Shown: positions 7,977 to 17,535, counted from the first letter of the stretch. The stretch: DNA of 64,000 bases from Variovorax sp. SG517 (GCF_013376045.1 NZ_JABMJG010000004.1:62001-126000); one strand, 5' to 3'. Made by a program: numbers and translations. The notes: generated by a model from the letters alone, not told the origin.

Positions 7977-9683
7977 ATGGAGACAACGCGCATGCCAGAG
8001 CACGCCCATCCGATCCCCGACCGCCACGGCCAGAACCTGTTCACCACCGACGCCGAGCTGCACGCCCTGCTCGCGCTCTACCTGCCCGAGGACCTGCGCC
8101 GCCACATGCAGCCGCACTTCGAGCGCCTGGGCGGCCTTGCGGGCGGCCTGATCGACGAGCTTGCCGGCACCGCCGACCGCAACCCGCCCGTGCTGAAGCA
8201 GCGCACGCGCACCGGCCTCGACGAGCAGAAGATCGTCAAGCACCCCGCCTACGTGGAGATGGAGCGCCTCGCGCTCGCCGAATTCGGCCTGGCCGCCATC
8301 TCGCACCGCGACGACACACTGGGCTGGAAGGGCAGGATGCCGCCGCTGGTCAAGTACGTGCTGACCTATCTCTTCGTGCAGGCGGAGTTCGGCCTGTGCT
8401 GCCCGGTGTCGATGACCGACTCGCTCACGCGCACGCTGAAGAAGTTCGGCAGCCCGGAATTGGTCGCCAGATACCTGCCGCGCCTCACCTCGCTCGACTT
8501 CGACGAACTCGCCCAGGGCGCGATGTTCATGACCGAGCAGGCCGCCGGCTCCGACATCGCCGCCACCGCCACGCTGGCCCACCGTGAGTCGGACGGCAGC
8601 TGGCGCCTCACGGGCGACAAGTGGTTCTGCTCGAACCCCGACGCCGACTTTGCGATGGTGCTCGCGCGCGCCGATGACGGCCCGCAGGGCATGAAGGGTG
8701 TGTCGCTCTTCCTGCTGCCGCGCCGGCTCGACGATGGCAGCCTCAACAGCTACCGCATCATCCGGCTGAAGGACAAGCTCGGCACGCGCTCGATGGCCAG
8801 CGGCGAGATCCGCCTCGAAGGCGCCACCGCCTGGCTGGTGGGCGAGGAAGGCCGCGGCTTCGTGCAGATGGCCGACATGGTCAACAACTCGCGCCTGTCG
8901 AACGGCGTGCGCGCCGCCGGCCTGATGCGCCGCGCGGTGGCCGAGGCCGAGTTCATCGCATCCGAGCGCCGCGCCTTCGGCCGCACGCTGGAGCAGATGC
9001 CGCTGATGCAGCGCCAGCTCGACAAGCTGCGCCTGCCCGCCGAACAGGCCCGCACCATGGTGTGCCAGACGGCGCTGGCGCTCGCGCGTTCGGACGCCGG
9101 CGAGCCCGATGCCTACGCGCTGCTGCGCATCCTCACGCCGCTCATCAAGTTCCGCGCCTGCCGCGATGCGCGCAAGGTCACGGGCGACGCGATGGAAGTG
9201 CGCGGCGGCTGCGGCTACATCGAGGAATGGAGCGACGCGCGCCTCGTGCGCGACGCGCACCTGGGCTCGATCTGGGAAGGCACGAGCAACATCGTGGCGC
9301 TGGACGTGATACGCGCGGTGAAGCGCGAGGGCTCGCTGCCGGTGCTGCGCGCGCATTGCGCAAAGCTGCTCGACGACGCAGCGCTCGCCCCCGGTTTCGA
9401 CAAGTCACTGCGCGGCGCGCTGGACCGCGCCGCCGCGCTCACCGAAACCGCCGCGCGCGAAGGCGGCGACGTGCTCGCGCGCCAGGCCGCCTCCGCCCTT
9501 TACCACTGCACCAGCGCCATCGCGATGGCCTGGGAGGCCTCGCGCGGCGGCTCTGCGGCGCGCCTGCGCTGGGCGCAACTGGTGCTGCTGCACCGCGTGC
9601 TGCCGCGCGATCCGCTCTCGCCCGATGCGATGCCGGCGGACTGGAACGTCGCGGCCGCTGCGCCCACGGCCGTGCCAGCCTGA
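7977..9683 (+). CDS. Acyl-CoA dehydrogenase family protein
   Basis: A flavin-dependent acyl-CoA dehydrogenase of about 568 residues. It has the flavin-binding signature AMFMTEQAAGSDIAAT, the substrate-loop region and the C-terminal GGCGYIEEWSDARLVRDAHL followed by IWEGTSNIVALDV. The length and the roughly 130-residue C-terminal extension are closer to the AidB/large ACAD group than to the 380-residue short-chain enzymes. Three in-frame ATGs compete (7956, 7977, 7992); 7977 has AAGGA seven nt upstream and 7992 has GGAG. It opens a probable operon with the Bug receptor and the CaiB-type CoA-transferase. Confidence 0.9.
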   Translation: METTRMPEHAHPIPDRHGQNLFTTDAELHALLALYLPEDLRRHMQPHFERLGGLAGGLIDELAGTADRNPPVLKQRTRTGLDEQKIVKHPAYVEMERLALAEFGLAAISHRDDTLGWKGRMPPLVKYVLTYLFVQAEFGLCCPVSMTDSLTRTLKKFGSPELVARYLPRLTSLDFDELAQGAMFMTEQAAGSDIAATATLAHRESDGSWRLTGDKWFCSNPDADFAMVLARADDGPQGMKGVSLFLLPRRLDDGSLNSYRIIRLKDKLGTRSMASGEIRLEGATAWLVGEEGRGFVQMADMVNNSRLSNGVRAAGLMRRAVAEAEFIASERRAFGRTLEQMPLMQRQLDKLRLPAEQARTMVCQTALALARSDAGEPDAYALLRILTPLIKFRACRDARKVTGDAMEVRGGCGYIEEWSDARLVRDAHLGSIWEGTSNIVALDVIRAVKREGSLPVLRAHCAKLLDDAALAPGFDKSLRGALDRAAALTETAAREGGDVLARQAASALYHCTSAIAMAWEASRGGSAARLRWAQLVLLHRVLPRDPLSPDAMPADWNVAAAAPTAVPA

Positions 9684-9716
9684 CTTTTCTTTCTTTCAAA
9701 AAAACGGAGACATCCC

Positions 9717-10697
9717 TTGAAACGCTTCACCTTCCTGCTGGCCGCCTGCGCGACGACTCTGCTGGCCGCCATGCCGGCGGCACAGGCCGCCGACGCCTTC
9801 CCCTCCAAGCCCCTGATGCTGGTCGTGCCCTTCCCGCCCGGCGGCCCCACCGACGCCATGGCGCGCACCCTCGCCGCCGAGATGAAGGACCGCCTCGGCC
9901 AGCCCATGATCGTAGAGAACCGCGCAGGCGCCGGCGGCAACATCGGCGCCGAGTACGTGGCACGCGCCGAGGCCGACGGCCACACGCTGCTGTTCGGCAC
10001 CTCGGGCCCGCTGGCCATCAATTCGAGCCTGTACCGCAAGATCAACTACGACCCGGTGAAGAGCTTCGCACCGGTGATCCAGGTCGGCTACCTGCCGAAC
10101 ATCCTGGTGGTGAACCCCACGCTGCCGGTGAAGAACGTGCAGGAACTGGTGGCCTACGCCAAGGCCAACCCCGGCAAGCTCAGCTATGCCTCGTCGGGCA
10201 ACGGCGCCTCGTCGCACCTCGCGGGCGTGCTCTTCAATTCGGTGGCAGGCACCGACCTGCAGCACATCCCCTACAAGGGCACGGGCCCGGCGCTCAACGA
10301 CCTGCTGGGCAACCAGGTCAGCATGACCTTCACCGACATCCTCACCGCGCTTCCCTACGTCAAGACCGGCAAGCTGCGCGCGCTGGGCGTGGCCACCGTC
10401 GCGCGCTCGCAGGCGCTGCCCGACGTGCCGACGATTTCCGAGCAGGGCTACAAGGGCTACGACGTGAGCGTGTTCTTCGGCATCGTCGCGCCGGCCGGCA
10501 CGCCAGCGGATCGCGTGAACAAGCTCAACCATGCGTTCACGGAGGTGCTGAATTCGCCCAAGGTGAAGCAGATGTTCGCGGCCCAGGGTCTCGAAGTGCC
10601 TGCCGACACTTCGCCGCAGAAGCTCGGGCAGTTCATCGCGGGTGAGTCGGTGAAGTGGAAGGACGTCGTGAAGAAGTCGGGGGCGCAGCTCGATTGA
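9717..10697 (+). CDS. Bug-family (TctC-like) periplasmic substrate-binding protein
   Basis: A 326-residue extracytoplasmic receptor of the tripartite tricarboxylate transporter group. A signal peptide ends at AQA (about residue 24); then come the family landmarks PLMLVVPFPPGGPTD, ENRAGAGGNIG, HIPYKGTGPAL and FFGIVAPAGTP. It starts with TTG at 9717, seven nt after a GGAG site. No TctA/TctB membrane genes are nearby, which is usual for this expanded family. Its place between acyl-CoA dehydrogenase and CoA-transferase suggests binding of a carboxylic acid fed to that pathway. Confidence 0.92.
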   Translation: MKRFTFLLAACATTLLAAMPAAQAADAFPSKPLMLVVPFPPGGPTDAMARTLAAEMKDRLGQPMIVENRAGAGGNIGAEYVARAEADGHTLLFGTSGPLAINSSLYRKINYDPVKSFAPVIQVGYLPNILVVNPTLPVKNVQELVAYAKANPGKLSYASSGNGASSHLAGVLFNSVAGTDLQHIPYKGTGPALNDLLGNQVSMTFTDILTALPYVKTGKLRALGVATVARSQALPDVPTISEQGYKGYDVSVFFGIVAPAGTPADRVNKLNHAFTEVLNSPKVKQMFAAQGLEVPADTSPQKLGQFIAGESVKWKDVVKKSGAQLD

Positions 10698-10707
10698 TGC
10701 TTCAGTC

Positions 10708-10960
10708 GTTCGGGGCGTGATCACGCCGACGGGGTACCTTGCTCCGCGAATGTCCCCCGGCCTTCGGCCTCCTCCTTTATTTCGCTGCGCAAGGCACCCC
10801 ATCGTCGTGATCGATGGACGCAGCGCTCATGCGCCCCGCGCGAGCAGAGAGCCCATCGTGCACAGGGCGTCGGGTACTCCCCGCAGCGAAATAAAGGAGG
10901 AGGCCGAAGGCCGGGGGACATTCGCGGAGGGGAGTACCCGGCGGCCTGTGCACGCGCCCT
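10708..10960 (+). repeat. Dispersed repeat element A, copy 1 (nested palindromes)
   Basis: This fills the gap between the Bug and CaiB genes. It holds two 70-bp units (10731-10800 and 10871-10940) placed head to head, each bounded by its own inverted ends (GGGTACCTTGC or GGGTACTCCCC types) and carrying a short internal hairpin around GGCCTTCGGCC. The outer ends include TTCGGGGCGTGATCACGCC on the left and a GGCCTGTGCAC segment on the right. The same element occurs in reverse orientation at 40795-41052. No gene is supported inside it. Confidence 0.85.
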
Positions 10961-10985
10961 GAAAAGCAAAACACAGGAACAAGAA

Positions 10986-12125
10986 ATGACACAAACCCAA
11001 GGCGCCCTCGCCGGCATCCGCGTACTCGACATCTCCCGCATCCTCGGCGGCCCCTACTGCGGCCAGATCCTCGGCGACCACGGTGCCGACGTGCTCAAGG
11101 TCGAGCCGCCGCAGGGCGACGACACGCGCACCTGGGGCCCGCCCTTCAGGGAAGGCGTGGCCTCGTACTACCACGGGCTCAACCGCAACAAGCGCGTGCA
11201 GCACCTGGACTTCTCCACGGAGGAAGGCCGCGAGGCGCTGCTCGCGCTGGTGGCCGAAGCCGACGTGCTGATCGAGAACTTCAAGACCGGCACCATGGAG
11301 CGCTGGGGCATCGGCTACGAGGAACTGTCGAAGCTCTTCCCGCGCCTCGTGTGGTGCCGCGTGTCGGGCTTCGGCGCCGACGGCCCGCTGGGTGGCCTGC
11401 CGGGCTACGACGCCGCCGTGCAGGCCATGACCGGCATCATGAGCATCAACGGCGAGGCCGACGGCGGCCCGCTGCGCGTCGGCTTGCCGGTGGTCGACAT
11501 GGTGACCGGCCTCAACGCGGTGATCGGCGTGCTGCTCGCGCTGCAGGAACGCAACCGCAGCGGCCGCGGCCAGTTCGTGGAGGCGGCGCTGTACGACAGC
11601 GGCCTCTCGCTGCTGCATCCGCACGCCGCCAACTGGTTCATGGACGGCACCGAGCCGCGCCGCACCGGCAACGCGCATCCGAACATCTATCCCTACGACG
11701 CACTCGCCACCAGCACCGACCCGGTGTTCGTCGCCGTGGGCAACGACCGGCAGTTCGCGAGCATGTGCCGCTGCATCGGCCTGCCCGAACTCGCGGACGA
11801 TCCGCTCTTTCGCACGGCCGGCGCGCGCTCGGTGAATCGCGGGCAGCTCAAGCAGCGGCTCGAGGCCGCGATGGCCGCCTTCGACGGCCGCGCGCTGGTC
11901 GATCAATTGATGGCCGCCGGCGTGCCCGCCGCGCCCGTGCTGCCCGTCGACGCCGCCCTGCAGCATCCGCACACGCTGCACCGCGAGATGGTGGTGGAAA
12001 TGCCCGGCGGCTATCGCGGCATCGGCGCGCCGGTGAAGCTCAGCCGCACGCCGGCGAGCTACCGGCACGCGCCGCTCACGCCGGGGGATGCGTTCCTGTC
12101 CCCGGAAGATTCAACGCAGCATTGA
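10986..12125 (+). CDS. CaiB/BaiF (class III) CoA-transferase
   Basis: A class III CoA-transferase of 379 residues that moves CoA between carboxylic acids. The N-terminal LAGIRVLDISRILGGPYCGQ and GADVLKVEPPQGDD are family signatures, and the catalytic aspartate is D142 in GLPGYDAAVQAMTG. It has an AGGA site eight nt before ATG. Separated from the Bug gene only by repeat element A, it probably activates the imported acid for the acyl-CoA dehydrogenase upstream. Its last 15 nt overlap the end of the convergent UDP-sugar dehydrogenase gene. Confidence 0.93.
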   Translation: MTQTQGALAGIRVLDISRILGGPYCGQILGDHGADVLKVEPPQGDDTRTWGPPFREGVASYYHGLNRNKRVQHLDFSTEEGREALLALVAEADVLIENFKTGTMERWGIGYEELSKLFPRLVWCRVSGFGADGPLGGLPGYDAAVQAMTGIMSINGEADGGPLRVGLPVVDMVTGLNAVIGVLLALQERNRSGRGQFVEAALYDSGLSLLHPHAANWFMDGTEPRRTGNAHPNIYPYDALATSTDPVFVAVGNDRQFASMCRCIGLPELADDPLFRTAGARSVNRGQLKQRLEAAMAAFDGRALVDQLMAAGVPAAPVLPVDAALQHPHTLHREMVVEMPGGYRGIGAPVKLSRTPASYRHAPLTPGDAFLSPEDSTQH

Positions 12126-13457
12126 CGACCGGCCCCGGCCGATGCCGTAGTACGCGATGCCGGCCGACTCGGCTTTCGCGTCGTCGTAGAGATTGCGCCC
12201 GTCGAAGATGACCGGCGGCACGTTCAGCTCCTTCGCGATGAGCGCGAAGTCGGGCCGGCGGAACTCCGCCCACTCGGTGACCACGGCCAGCGCGTCGGCG
12301 CCGCGCAGCGCTTCCTGTGCGGTGCTGCACCAGCACACGTCGTCGCGTTCGCCGACGAGGCTGCGTGCATTCGACATCGCCGCCGGGTCGTAGGCCCGCA
12401 CGCGCGCGCCGGCGGCCCACAGGCGTTCCAGCAGCACGAGGCTGGGCGCGTCGCGCATGTCGTCGGTGTCGGCCTTGAAGGCCAGGCCCCACACGGCGAT
12501 GGTCCGGCCCGCCAGCGTGCCGCCGAAATGCCGCGACATCAGCTCGAACAGCCGGCCCTTCTGCTCGTGGTTGGTGACGGCCACCGCCGGGAGGATGCGC
12601 AGCGCATGGCCGTTGCGTTCGGCCGCATGCACCAGCGCCCGCACATCCTTTGCAAGGCACGAGCCGCCGTAACCCGCGCCGGCCTGCAAAAAGTCAGGGC
12701 CGATGCGCCTGTCGGCACCGATGCCACGACGCACCGCCTCGATGTCGGCGCCGGCCTGCTCGGCCACGCGGGCCATCTCGTTCATGAAGCTGATGCGGGT
12801 GGCGAGCATCGCGTTGGCTGCGTACTTGGTGAGCTCGGCCGAGCGGCGGTCCATCACGAGCAGCTGCCGCTGCGGGTCCTGGATGAGGGGCGCGTAGAGC
12901 CGGGTCAACAAGTCGATGGCCCACGAGTCCTCGCTGCCGATCACCACGCGGTCGGGCTGGCGGCAGTCGCGCACGGCCGAGCCTTCGCGCAGGAACTCGG
13001 GGTTCACCGCCACGGCAATGCGGTGCCGCGTGCCGCGCTGCGCGAGCTCGCCTCCCAGCACCGCCTCGACCTGCGCGGCCGTGCCCACGGGCGCGGTCGA
13101 TTTGCAGACCACCAGCGCGTCGCGGCCGCGGTGCCGTCCGATGGCGGCGGCCACCGCGATCACGTGCCGCAGGTCGACCCGTCCCTCGGCATCAGCCGGC
13201 GTGTTCACCACGATGAAGAGCAGGTCGCCGTGCTCGCAGGCCGCGCGCTCATCGGCCGTGAATTGCAGGCTGCCGGCGGCGACACCCGAAGCCACCAGCG
13301 CTTCCAGCCCCGGCTCGTGCAGCGGCATCCGACCGCGCTGCAGCCCCTCGATCCGCGCCAGGTCGGCGTCCGCGCACAGCACCTCGTGGCCCGCCTCGGC
13401 CAGGCAGGCGGCGAAGCTCAGGCCCACGTAGCCCGCGCCGAAGATGGTCACTTTCAT
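12111..13457 (-). CDS. ugd: UDP-glucose/GDP-mannose 6-dehydrogenase
   Basis: Oxidises the sugar C6 of a nucleotide sugar twice with NAD, probably UDP-glucose to UDP-glucuronate, for surface polysaccharide. The protein of 448 residues begins with a Rossmann motif IFGAGYVGLSFAACLAEAG, has the STAPVGT and NPEFLREGSA family stretches, and the catalytic cysteine C267 in AGYGGSCLAKDV. The true start is the ATG at 13457 (or 13469 for an MGPP extension). The frame stays open much further upstream, but that part overlaps real genes on the other strand. It is divergent from the glycosyltransferase gene. Confidence 0.93.
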   Translation of the reverse strand: MKVTIFGAGYVGLSFAACLAEAGHEVLCADADLARIEGLQRGRMPLHEPGLEALVASGVAAGSLQFTADERAACEHGDLLFIVVNTPADAEGRVDLRHVIAVAAAIGRHRGRDALVVCKSTAPVGTAAQVEAVLGGELAQRGTRHRIAVAVNPEFLREGSAVRDCRQPDRVVIGSEDSWAIDLLTRLYAPLIQDPQRQLLVMDRRSAELTKYAANAMLATRISFMNEMARVAEQAGADIEAVRRGIGADRRIGPDFLQAGAGYGGSCLAKDVRALVHAAERNGHALRILPAVAVTNHEQKGRLFELMSRHFGGTLAGRTIAVWGLAFKADTDDMRDAPSLVLLERLWAAGARVRAYDPAAMSNARSLVGERDDVCWCSTAQEALRGADALAVVTEWAEFRRPDFALIAKELNVPPVIFDGRNLYDDAKAESAGIAYYGIGRGRSSMLR

Positions 13458-13553
13458 GGGCGGCCCCATGGCGTGCGGCACTGGTGGCGGGCGCGGTTGT
13501 GCGATAAAAGCAGGATGCAAGCCTTCAAAACGATGTCCGGACAGGAAAATTCG

Positions 13554-14582
13554 ATGATGCCCGATCAAGTTGCCTCGCATTGCGCGCTGGTCCTGGAGAC
13601 CAACAACCTGCGCGGCGGCGCCGATGCCGAGGCCAGGGCCGGTGCCAGCCTGCAGCGCCTGGTCGCGCTGCTGGCCAGGCAGAAGCTGCCGCTCGCCGCG
13701 CTCGCGCAGTTGGTCATCACGCACGACGGATTGAGCCCCGCCACCTGCGAGGCCGTGAGCGCGCTCGCGGGCCGCCCGGTCGACTTCGTGCGCATCGACG
13801 CGAGCACCGGCTACTACGACGCCAAGAACGCCGGCTTCGCCGCCACCGACGCGCAGCGCTGCACGCACGTGGTGTTCGCCGATGCCGACTGCCTGCCCGA
13901 CGACGACTGGCTGCTGCAGATGCTGCTGCCCTTCACCAGGGGAGCCGACGCGCCCGCCGTGGTGGCCGGGCGCACCAGCTACGCAGCCAACGTGGTGGGC
14001 ACCGCGCTCACCACCATCGACTTCATGTACTTCCCCAATGCCGACCACGCCGGCGCCACGAGCAACTTCTACGCGAACAACGTGGCCTTCCGCCGCGAGG
14101 TGTTCGAAGAGCACAGCTACCAGGCGCTCGACGGCGTCTACCGCGCGCACTGCCAGGTGCTCGGCATGCGGCTGAAGGCGGCGGGCGTGCCCATCCACTA
14201 CGCGGCCGCAGCCCACACCGAGCACCGCCTGCCCGACACGCGCGCCGAGGCGCTCAAGCTGCGCTGGATGCGCGGGCAGGACACCTACTCGCTCACGCCG
14301 CACCTGCTGCGCAGCTACGTGTCGCCGCGCTGGCAGTGGCTCGCGAAGAGCGGCCCGATCGGGCCGCTGGCGGTGCTGTTCACGCGGCTGGGCTTCAGCA
14401 TGAAGGCGCTGAACCATCAAGACCTCCCGCCGCTGCGCGGGCTGCGCTGGCTCGCGGGCGTGGCGCTCATCCTGGGCTTCTCGGCCGTCGACATGCTGGG
14501 CGCGTTCGCGCGCGGCATCGGCTGGCACACCACGGGCCGCACCAATGCGGATGCACAGGCGCTTTCGTACCACCGCCCCTGA
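13554..14582 (+). CDS. Family 2 glycosyltransferase
   Basis: A GT-A type glycosyltransferase of about 342 residues. The nucleotide-sugar binding acidic motif is VVFADADCLPDDDW, followed by an acceptor-side region (YANNVAFRREVFEEHSYQ) and a C-terminal hydrophobic segment (LAGVALILGFSAVDMLGAF) that would anchor it to the inner membrane. I prefer ATG 13554, seven nt after AGGA; in-frame ATGs at 13515 and 13533 would add 13 or 7 residues. It is divergent from ugd and heads a plus-strand run of four genes, so it probably uses sugars supplied by that locus. Confidence 0.85.
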   Translation: MMPDQVASHCALVLETNNLRGGADAEARAGASLQRLVALLARQKLPLAALAQLVITHDGLSPATCEAVSALAGRPVDFVRIDASTGYYDAKNAGFAATDAQRCTHVVFADADCLPDDDWLLQMLLPFTRGADAPAVVAGRTSYAANVVGTALTTIDFMYFPNADHAGATSNFYANNVAFRREVFEEHSYQALDGVYRAHCQVLGMRLKAAGVPIHYAAAAHTEHRLPDTRAEALKLRWMRGQDTYSLTPHLLRSYVSPRWQWLAKSGPIGPLAVLFTRLGFSMKALNHQDLPPLRGLRWLAGVALILGFSAVDMLGAFARGIGWHTTGRTNADAQALSYHRP

Positions 14583-14627
14583 ACGGCGCTCCGCCTCATC
14601 TCCAGAACAACAAAAAAGACAGGAACC

Positions 14628-15638
14628 ATGTCCCTCCCCTCTTCGTTCTCCGCCCGCCGGCTGGCGCTCGGCATCGCGCTCGCGGGCGCCTTCACGCTGG
14701 CCGGCGCGGCAGACTTCGCCGGCCGCGGCGTCTTCAACTTCAGGTCCGACTCCGGCTGCCCCTTCGCCGCGCTCGCGGGCAAGGGTAACGACTGCAACCG
14801 CCTCGCGCTCGACGACCCGGACACCCGCGCCGCGCTCGACATCGGCGCGCACACCATCCGCTTCGTCAACACCCGCAGCTACGCCGGGAAGACCATCGTC
14901 GGCGACGTGCTGCTGCAGGGCTCCGGACAGGCGCGCGGCGGCCAGCGCGTGCCGCTGACCTTCCACGCGCTGCTGAGCCGCTCGGGCAACGAATGGTCGG
15001 TCAGCAGCCATGCGCACACGCCCATCGGCGGCGAGTTCAGCGACATCCGCATCGACCCCTACCAGATCGTGGTGGTGAGCGAGTCGACCACCGACCACGT
15101 GCTGCTGACGGCCGACCAGATCGTCGATGCGCTGGCCCGGCCCTCGCTGACGGCACGCCTGGCCAACGTGTTCGTGCAGGTGGAAGACAACCGCGCCGAT
15201 GGCGCGAAGGACGCCGACATCACCATCGGCCTGGGCCTGAGCGGCGCCTCGAAGTCGGTGGCGCGCGCGCGTTTCCGCGCGCCCGGCGCCAAGGGCCGCG
15301 ACCTGGCCGAGGCCATGCAGCAGGGCAACTGGACGCTGGAGCTGCAGGCACTGAGCGGCCAGATCCCGCGCCAGGTGGTGCAGCGCGACCTGTTCCTGTA
15401 CGGGCTCGAATCGCAGTCGCTGCTGCAGCCGCTGTTGCAGCGCGGCTTCCGCAAGAACGAGAAGCTGGTGCTCGGCGCCGCGAGCGGCAAGGGCTACGTG
15501 CGCTACGATGGCCAGCAGCGCGAGTTCGCGGGCGCCGACGCGTCCGCGCGCGCCTTCCTGCAGGACAGCTTCATCGGCCTGGTGCTGGGCTGGCAGCAGC
15601 AGCACTCGCCGGTGAAGACCAAGACGGATGCCCGCTGA
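14628..15638 (+). CDS. Exported hypothetical protein of polysaccharide locus
   Basis: A 336-residue secreted protein with a signal peptide (RLALGIALAGAFTLAGAADF). No catalytic motif is recognised. The mature part is rich in predicted beta strands (HTIRFVNTRSY, QIVVVSESTTDHVLLTADQ), with two cysteines near the N-terminus (SGCPF, NDCNRL) that may pair. It follows the GT2 gene by 45 nt with an AGGA site, and its end overlaps the ferritin-like gene by 11 nt, so the products are probably made together. A periplasmic role in polysaccharide handling is only inference. Confidence 0.75.
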   Translation: MSLPSSFSARRLALGIALAGAFTLAGAADFAGRGVFNFRSDSGCPFAALAGKGNDCNRLALDDPDTRAALDIGAHTIRFVNTRSYAGKTIVGDVLLQGSGQARGGQRVPLTFHALLSRSGNEWSVSSHAHTPIGGEFSDIRIDPYQIVVVSESTTDHVLLTADQIVDALARPSLTARLANVFVQVEDNRADGAKDADITIGLGLSGASKSVARARFRAPGAKGRDLAEAMQQGNWTLELQALSGQIPRQVVQRDLFLYGLESQSLLQPLLQRGFRKNEKLVLGAASGKGYVRYDGQQREFAGADASARAFLQDSFIGLVLGWQQQHSPVKTKTDAR

Positions 15639-16398
15639 CTCGCCAGCCGGCGCTTCGGCCGGCTTCGACTGTCTCTCGCCGCCGCGTCTGCGCGGCTGGC
15701 CCGCGCTGCAGGCCTGGCTGGTGCACCACGTCAAGCGCGCCGCGCTGCGCCAGCTGCATGCAAGCAATGCGGGCGAGATGCTGCTGCTGCGCTTCTACCT
15801 CGTGGGCGAGGAATCGTCGGAGCAGGCGCTGCAGCGCGAGCTGCGCATCGCGCCGCCCGAGTGGCTCGCGCGCCAGCTCGACCAGCACCTGGCCGACGAG
15901 CAGCTGCACGCGCGCCTGTTCGCGCAGGCCATCGTCGAGCGCGGCGGCAGCGCGCAGGCCGCCGCATCGCCGGAGGAAGCGCCCAGGCCCGACTGGTTCA
16001 GCCGCCGCAAGCTCGCGCGCTGGCAGGCGCTGATCCGCCGCCACGCGCCGCACTTCGCGCACGGCGGGCTGGTGCCGGCCTACGCCATCGGCCTCTCGGC
16101 CGAGCAGATGGCCTCGCGCATCCTGCAGCGCCATTGCGCGCTGATCGGTCCGCAGCACGCGCTGCATCCGCTGCTGTCGCGCGTGATGGCCGACGAGGAC
16201 CGCCACATCCGCCTGTGCACCCGCACGCTGCAGCGCTGCGTGGCGCCGCATGAAGAGGCGCGGCTGGCGCAGCTGATGCGCGAGGTGCGCGACACCGAGC
16301 GCGGCTTCGGCGTGACCGGCGCGTTCGGCATGTGGCTCGCCGGCGTGGCGCTGCGTCTGCGGCCGGGCTCGGCACCACCGGTGCGGCACCACGCCTGA
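15628..16398 (+). CDS. Ferritin-like (diiron-type) protein
   Basis: A 256-residue helical protein with two ExxH motifs in a spacing typical of ferritin-like diiron proteins: E91-x-x-H94 in ADEQLHARLF and E190-x-x-H193 in ADEDRHIRLC. A further glutamate, E159, lies in an intervening helix (LSAEQMASRIL). I infer a diiron or manganese/iron centre, which could serve an oxidase or hydroxylase. No signal peptide is seen, so it is cytoplasmic. It overlaps the preceding gene by 11 nt and is followed 3 nt later by a glycosyltransferase, suggesting modification of a sugar or lipid carrier. Confidence 0.65.
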   Translation: MPADSPAGASAGFDCLSPPRLRGWPALQAWLVHHVKRAALRQLHASNAGEMLLLRFYLVGEESSEQALQRELRIAPPEWLARQLDQHLADEQLHARLFAQAIVERGGSAQAAASPEEAPRPDWFSRRKLARWQALIRRHAPHFAHGGLVPAYAIGLSAEQMASRILQRHCALIGPQHALHPLLSRVMADEDRHIRLCTRTLQRCVAPHEEARLAQLMREVRDTERGFGVTGAFGMWLAGVALRLRPGSAPPVRHHA

Positions 16399-16401
16399 GC
16401 G

Positions 16402-17523
16402 ATGCCGCCGCGCATCCTCTACCTCGCGACCGCGGACGCGCGCGGCCACCTGATGCGCGCGCAGCTGCTCACGCATGCATTGCGCGCGGCCGGCGCGCAG
16501 GTGCGCGTGCTCACCACATCGGACGAAGGCGCGCGCTTCCTTGCCGGCTTCGGCATCGACGCGCCGGTGCTCTCGCGCCACTACGCGGTGCAGTTCGACG
16601 CGCAGCAGAACATGCTGCGGCGCGAGACCGACCGCAACGTGGCGCTGTACATGTTCAGGCCCGAACGCATGCTGCGCGACGTGTGGAAGCTGCGCGCGCA
16701 CTTGCGCGACGCCGACCTGGTGGTGAACGACTCCTTCCACCCCGCGCTGCTGCTGATGGGCTGGCTGCCCTTCTGGCGGCGCAAGGTGGTGCACGTGTAC
16801 GGCGCGAGCCTGCGGCATGCGCTGGAGACAAACTTCGGCGGACGCATGCCGGGCTTCGTCGCCCGTCTGTTCGGCCGCATCGTGGCCTGGCAGATCGACC
16901 GCAGCCTCGCGCGCATCGAGCACGACTTCGCCTACGGCGAGCCCCGGCATGACGGACGCGGCCGCCATCGGCTGGCCACGCCGGTGGCGGTGGTGGACGC
17001 GGCGGGCCACGGCGATGCGGCGCGGCAGATGGCGGCCGTGTATCTCAATCCGCATTTCCGGGATGCGGCGCTGGCCGACGGGCTGGAGCAGGGCCTTGCC
17101 GACGCCGGCGTGCCCGCGCACCTGGTCGGCGAAGGCTATGCGCACCGGGCGCACTGGCATGCGCGGGACGAACACTGGATCGAGGCGGCGGCGCGCAGCG
17201 CGTTCATCGTTTCCGCGCCCGGCATGGCGGCGCTGTCGATCGCGGCGGTCTACCGCAAGCCGATCCTGCTGCTGCTCACCGACCAGCCCGAGCAGGCGAT
17301 CAACGCGGGCCGCGCGGCGCAGCTAGGGCTGGCGCACCGCGTGGTGGTGTGGCGCGGGGACGCGCCGAAGTTCGCGCGGGCCGTGGCCGCCGCGGCGGGC
17401 GAGCTGCTCGACCTGCCGGACGGCGAGGCGAATGCGTCCGAAGGGCGGCAGGCCGCCATCGAGCGGCTTCGGCACTGGACCGTATTGCTGTCGGGGCTGG
17501 CGGAGGCCGCGCGCGGCCCGTAA
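16402..17523 (+). CDS. GT-B glycosyltransferase (UGT/MurG-like)
   Basis: A 373-residue protein with a two-domain GT-B layout. The N-terminal domain starts RILYLATADARGHLMRAQLL, as in MurG/UGT enzymes. The C-terminal domain has the donor-site segment FIVSAPGMAALSIAAVYRKP followed by TDQPEQAINA, which resembles the conserved end of UGT-type enzymes. It starts 3 nt after the ferritin-like gene. The sugar and acceptor cannot be told from sequence. Confidence 0.78.
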   Translation: MPPRILYLATADARGHLMRAQLLTHALRAAGAQVRVLTTSDEGARFLAGFGIDAPVLSRHYAVQFDAQQNMLRRETDRNVALYMFRPERMLRDVWKLRAHLRDADLVVNDSFHPALLLMGWLPFWRRKVVHVYGASLRHALETNFGGRMPGFVARLFGRIVAWQIDRSLARIEHDFAYGEPRHDGRGRHRLATPVAVVDAAGHGDAARQMAAVYLNPHFRDAALADGLEQGLADAGVPAHLVGEGYAHRAHWHARDEHWIEAAARSAFIVSAPGMAALSIAAVYRKPILLLLTDQPEQAINAGRAAQLGLAHRVVVWRGDAPKFARAVAAAAGELLDLPDGEANASEGRQAAIERLRHWTVLLSGLAEAARGP

Positions 17524-17535
17524 CGCGCCGCTGCC

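Noticed and set aside
10721..11041. Short open frames inside repeat A (both copies)
   Set aside because: They arise from the palindromic repeat and are not the same frame in the two copies, so they are not genes.
12111..15767. A 1218-codon open frame on the minus strand
   Set aside because: Only the last 448 codons (from 13457) have the UDP-sugar dehydrogenase sequence. The rest is low-complexity Arg/Ala/His/Gln sequence opposite well-supported genes, an effect of high GC.
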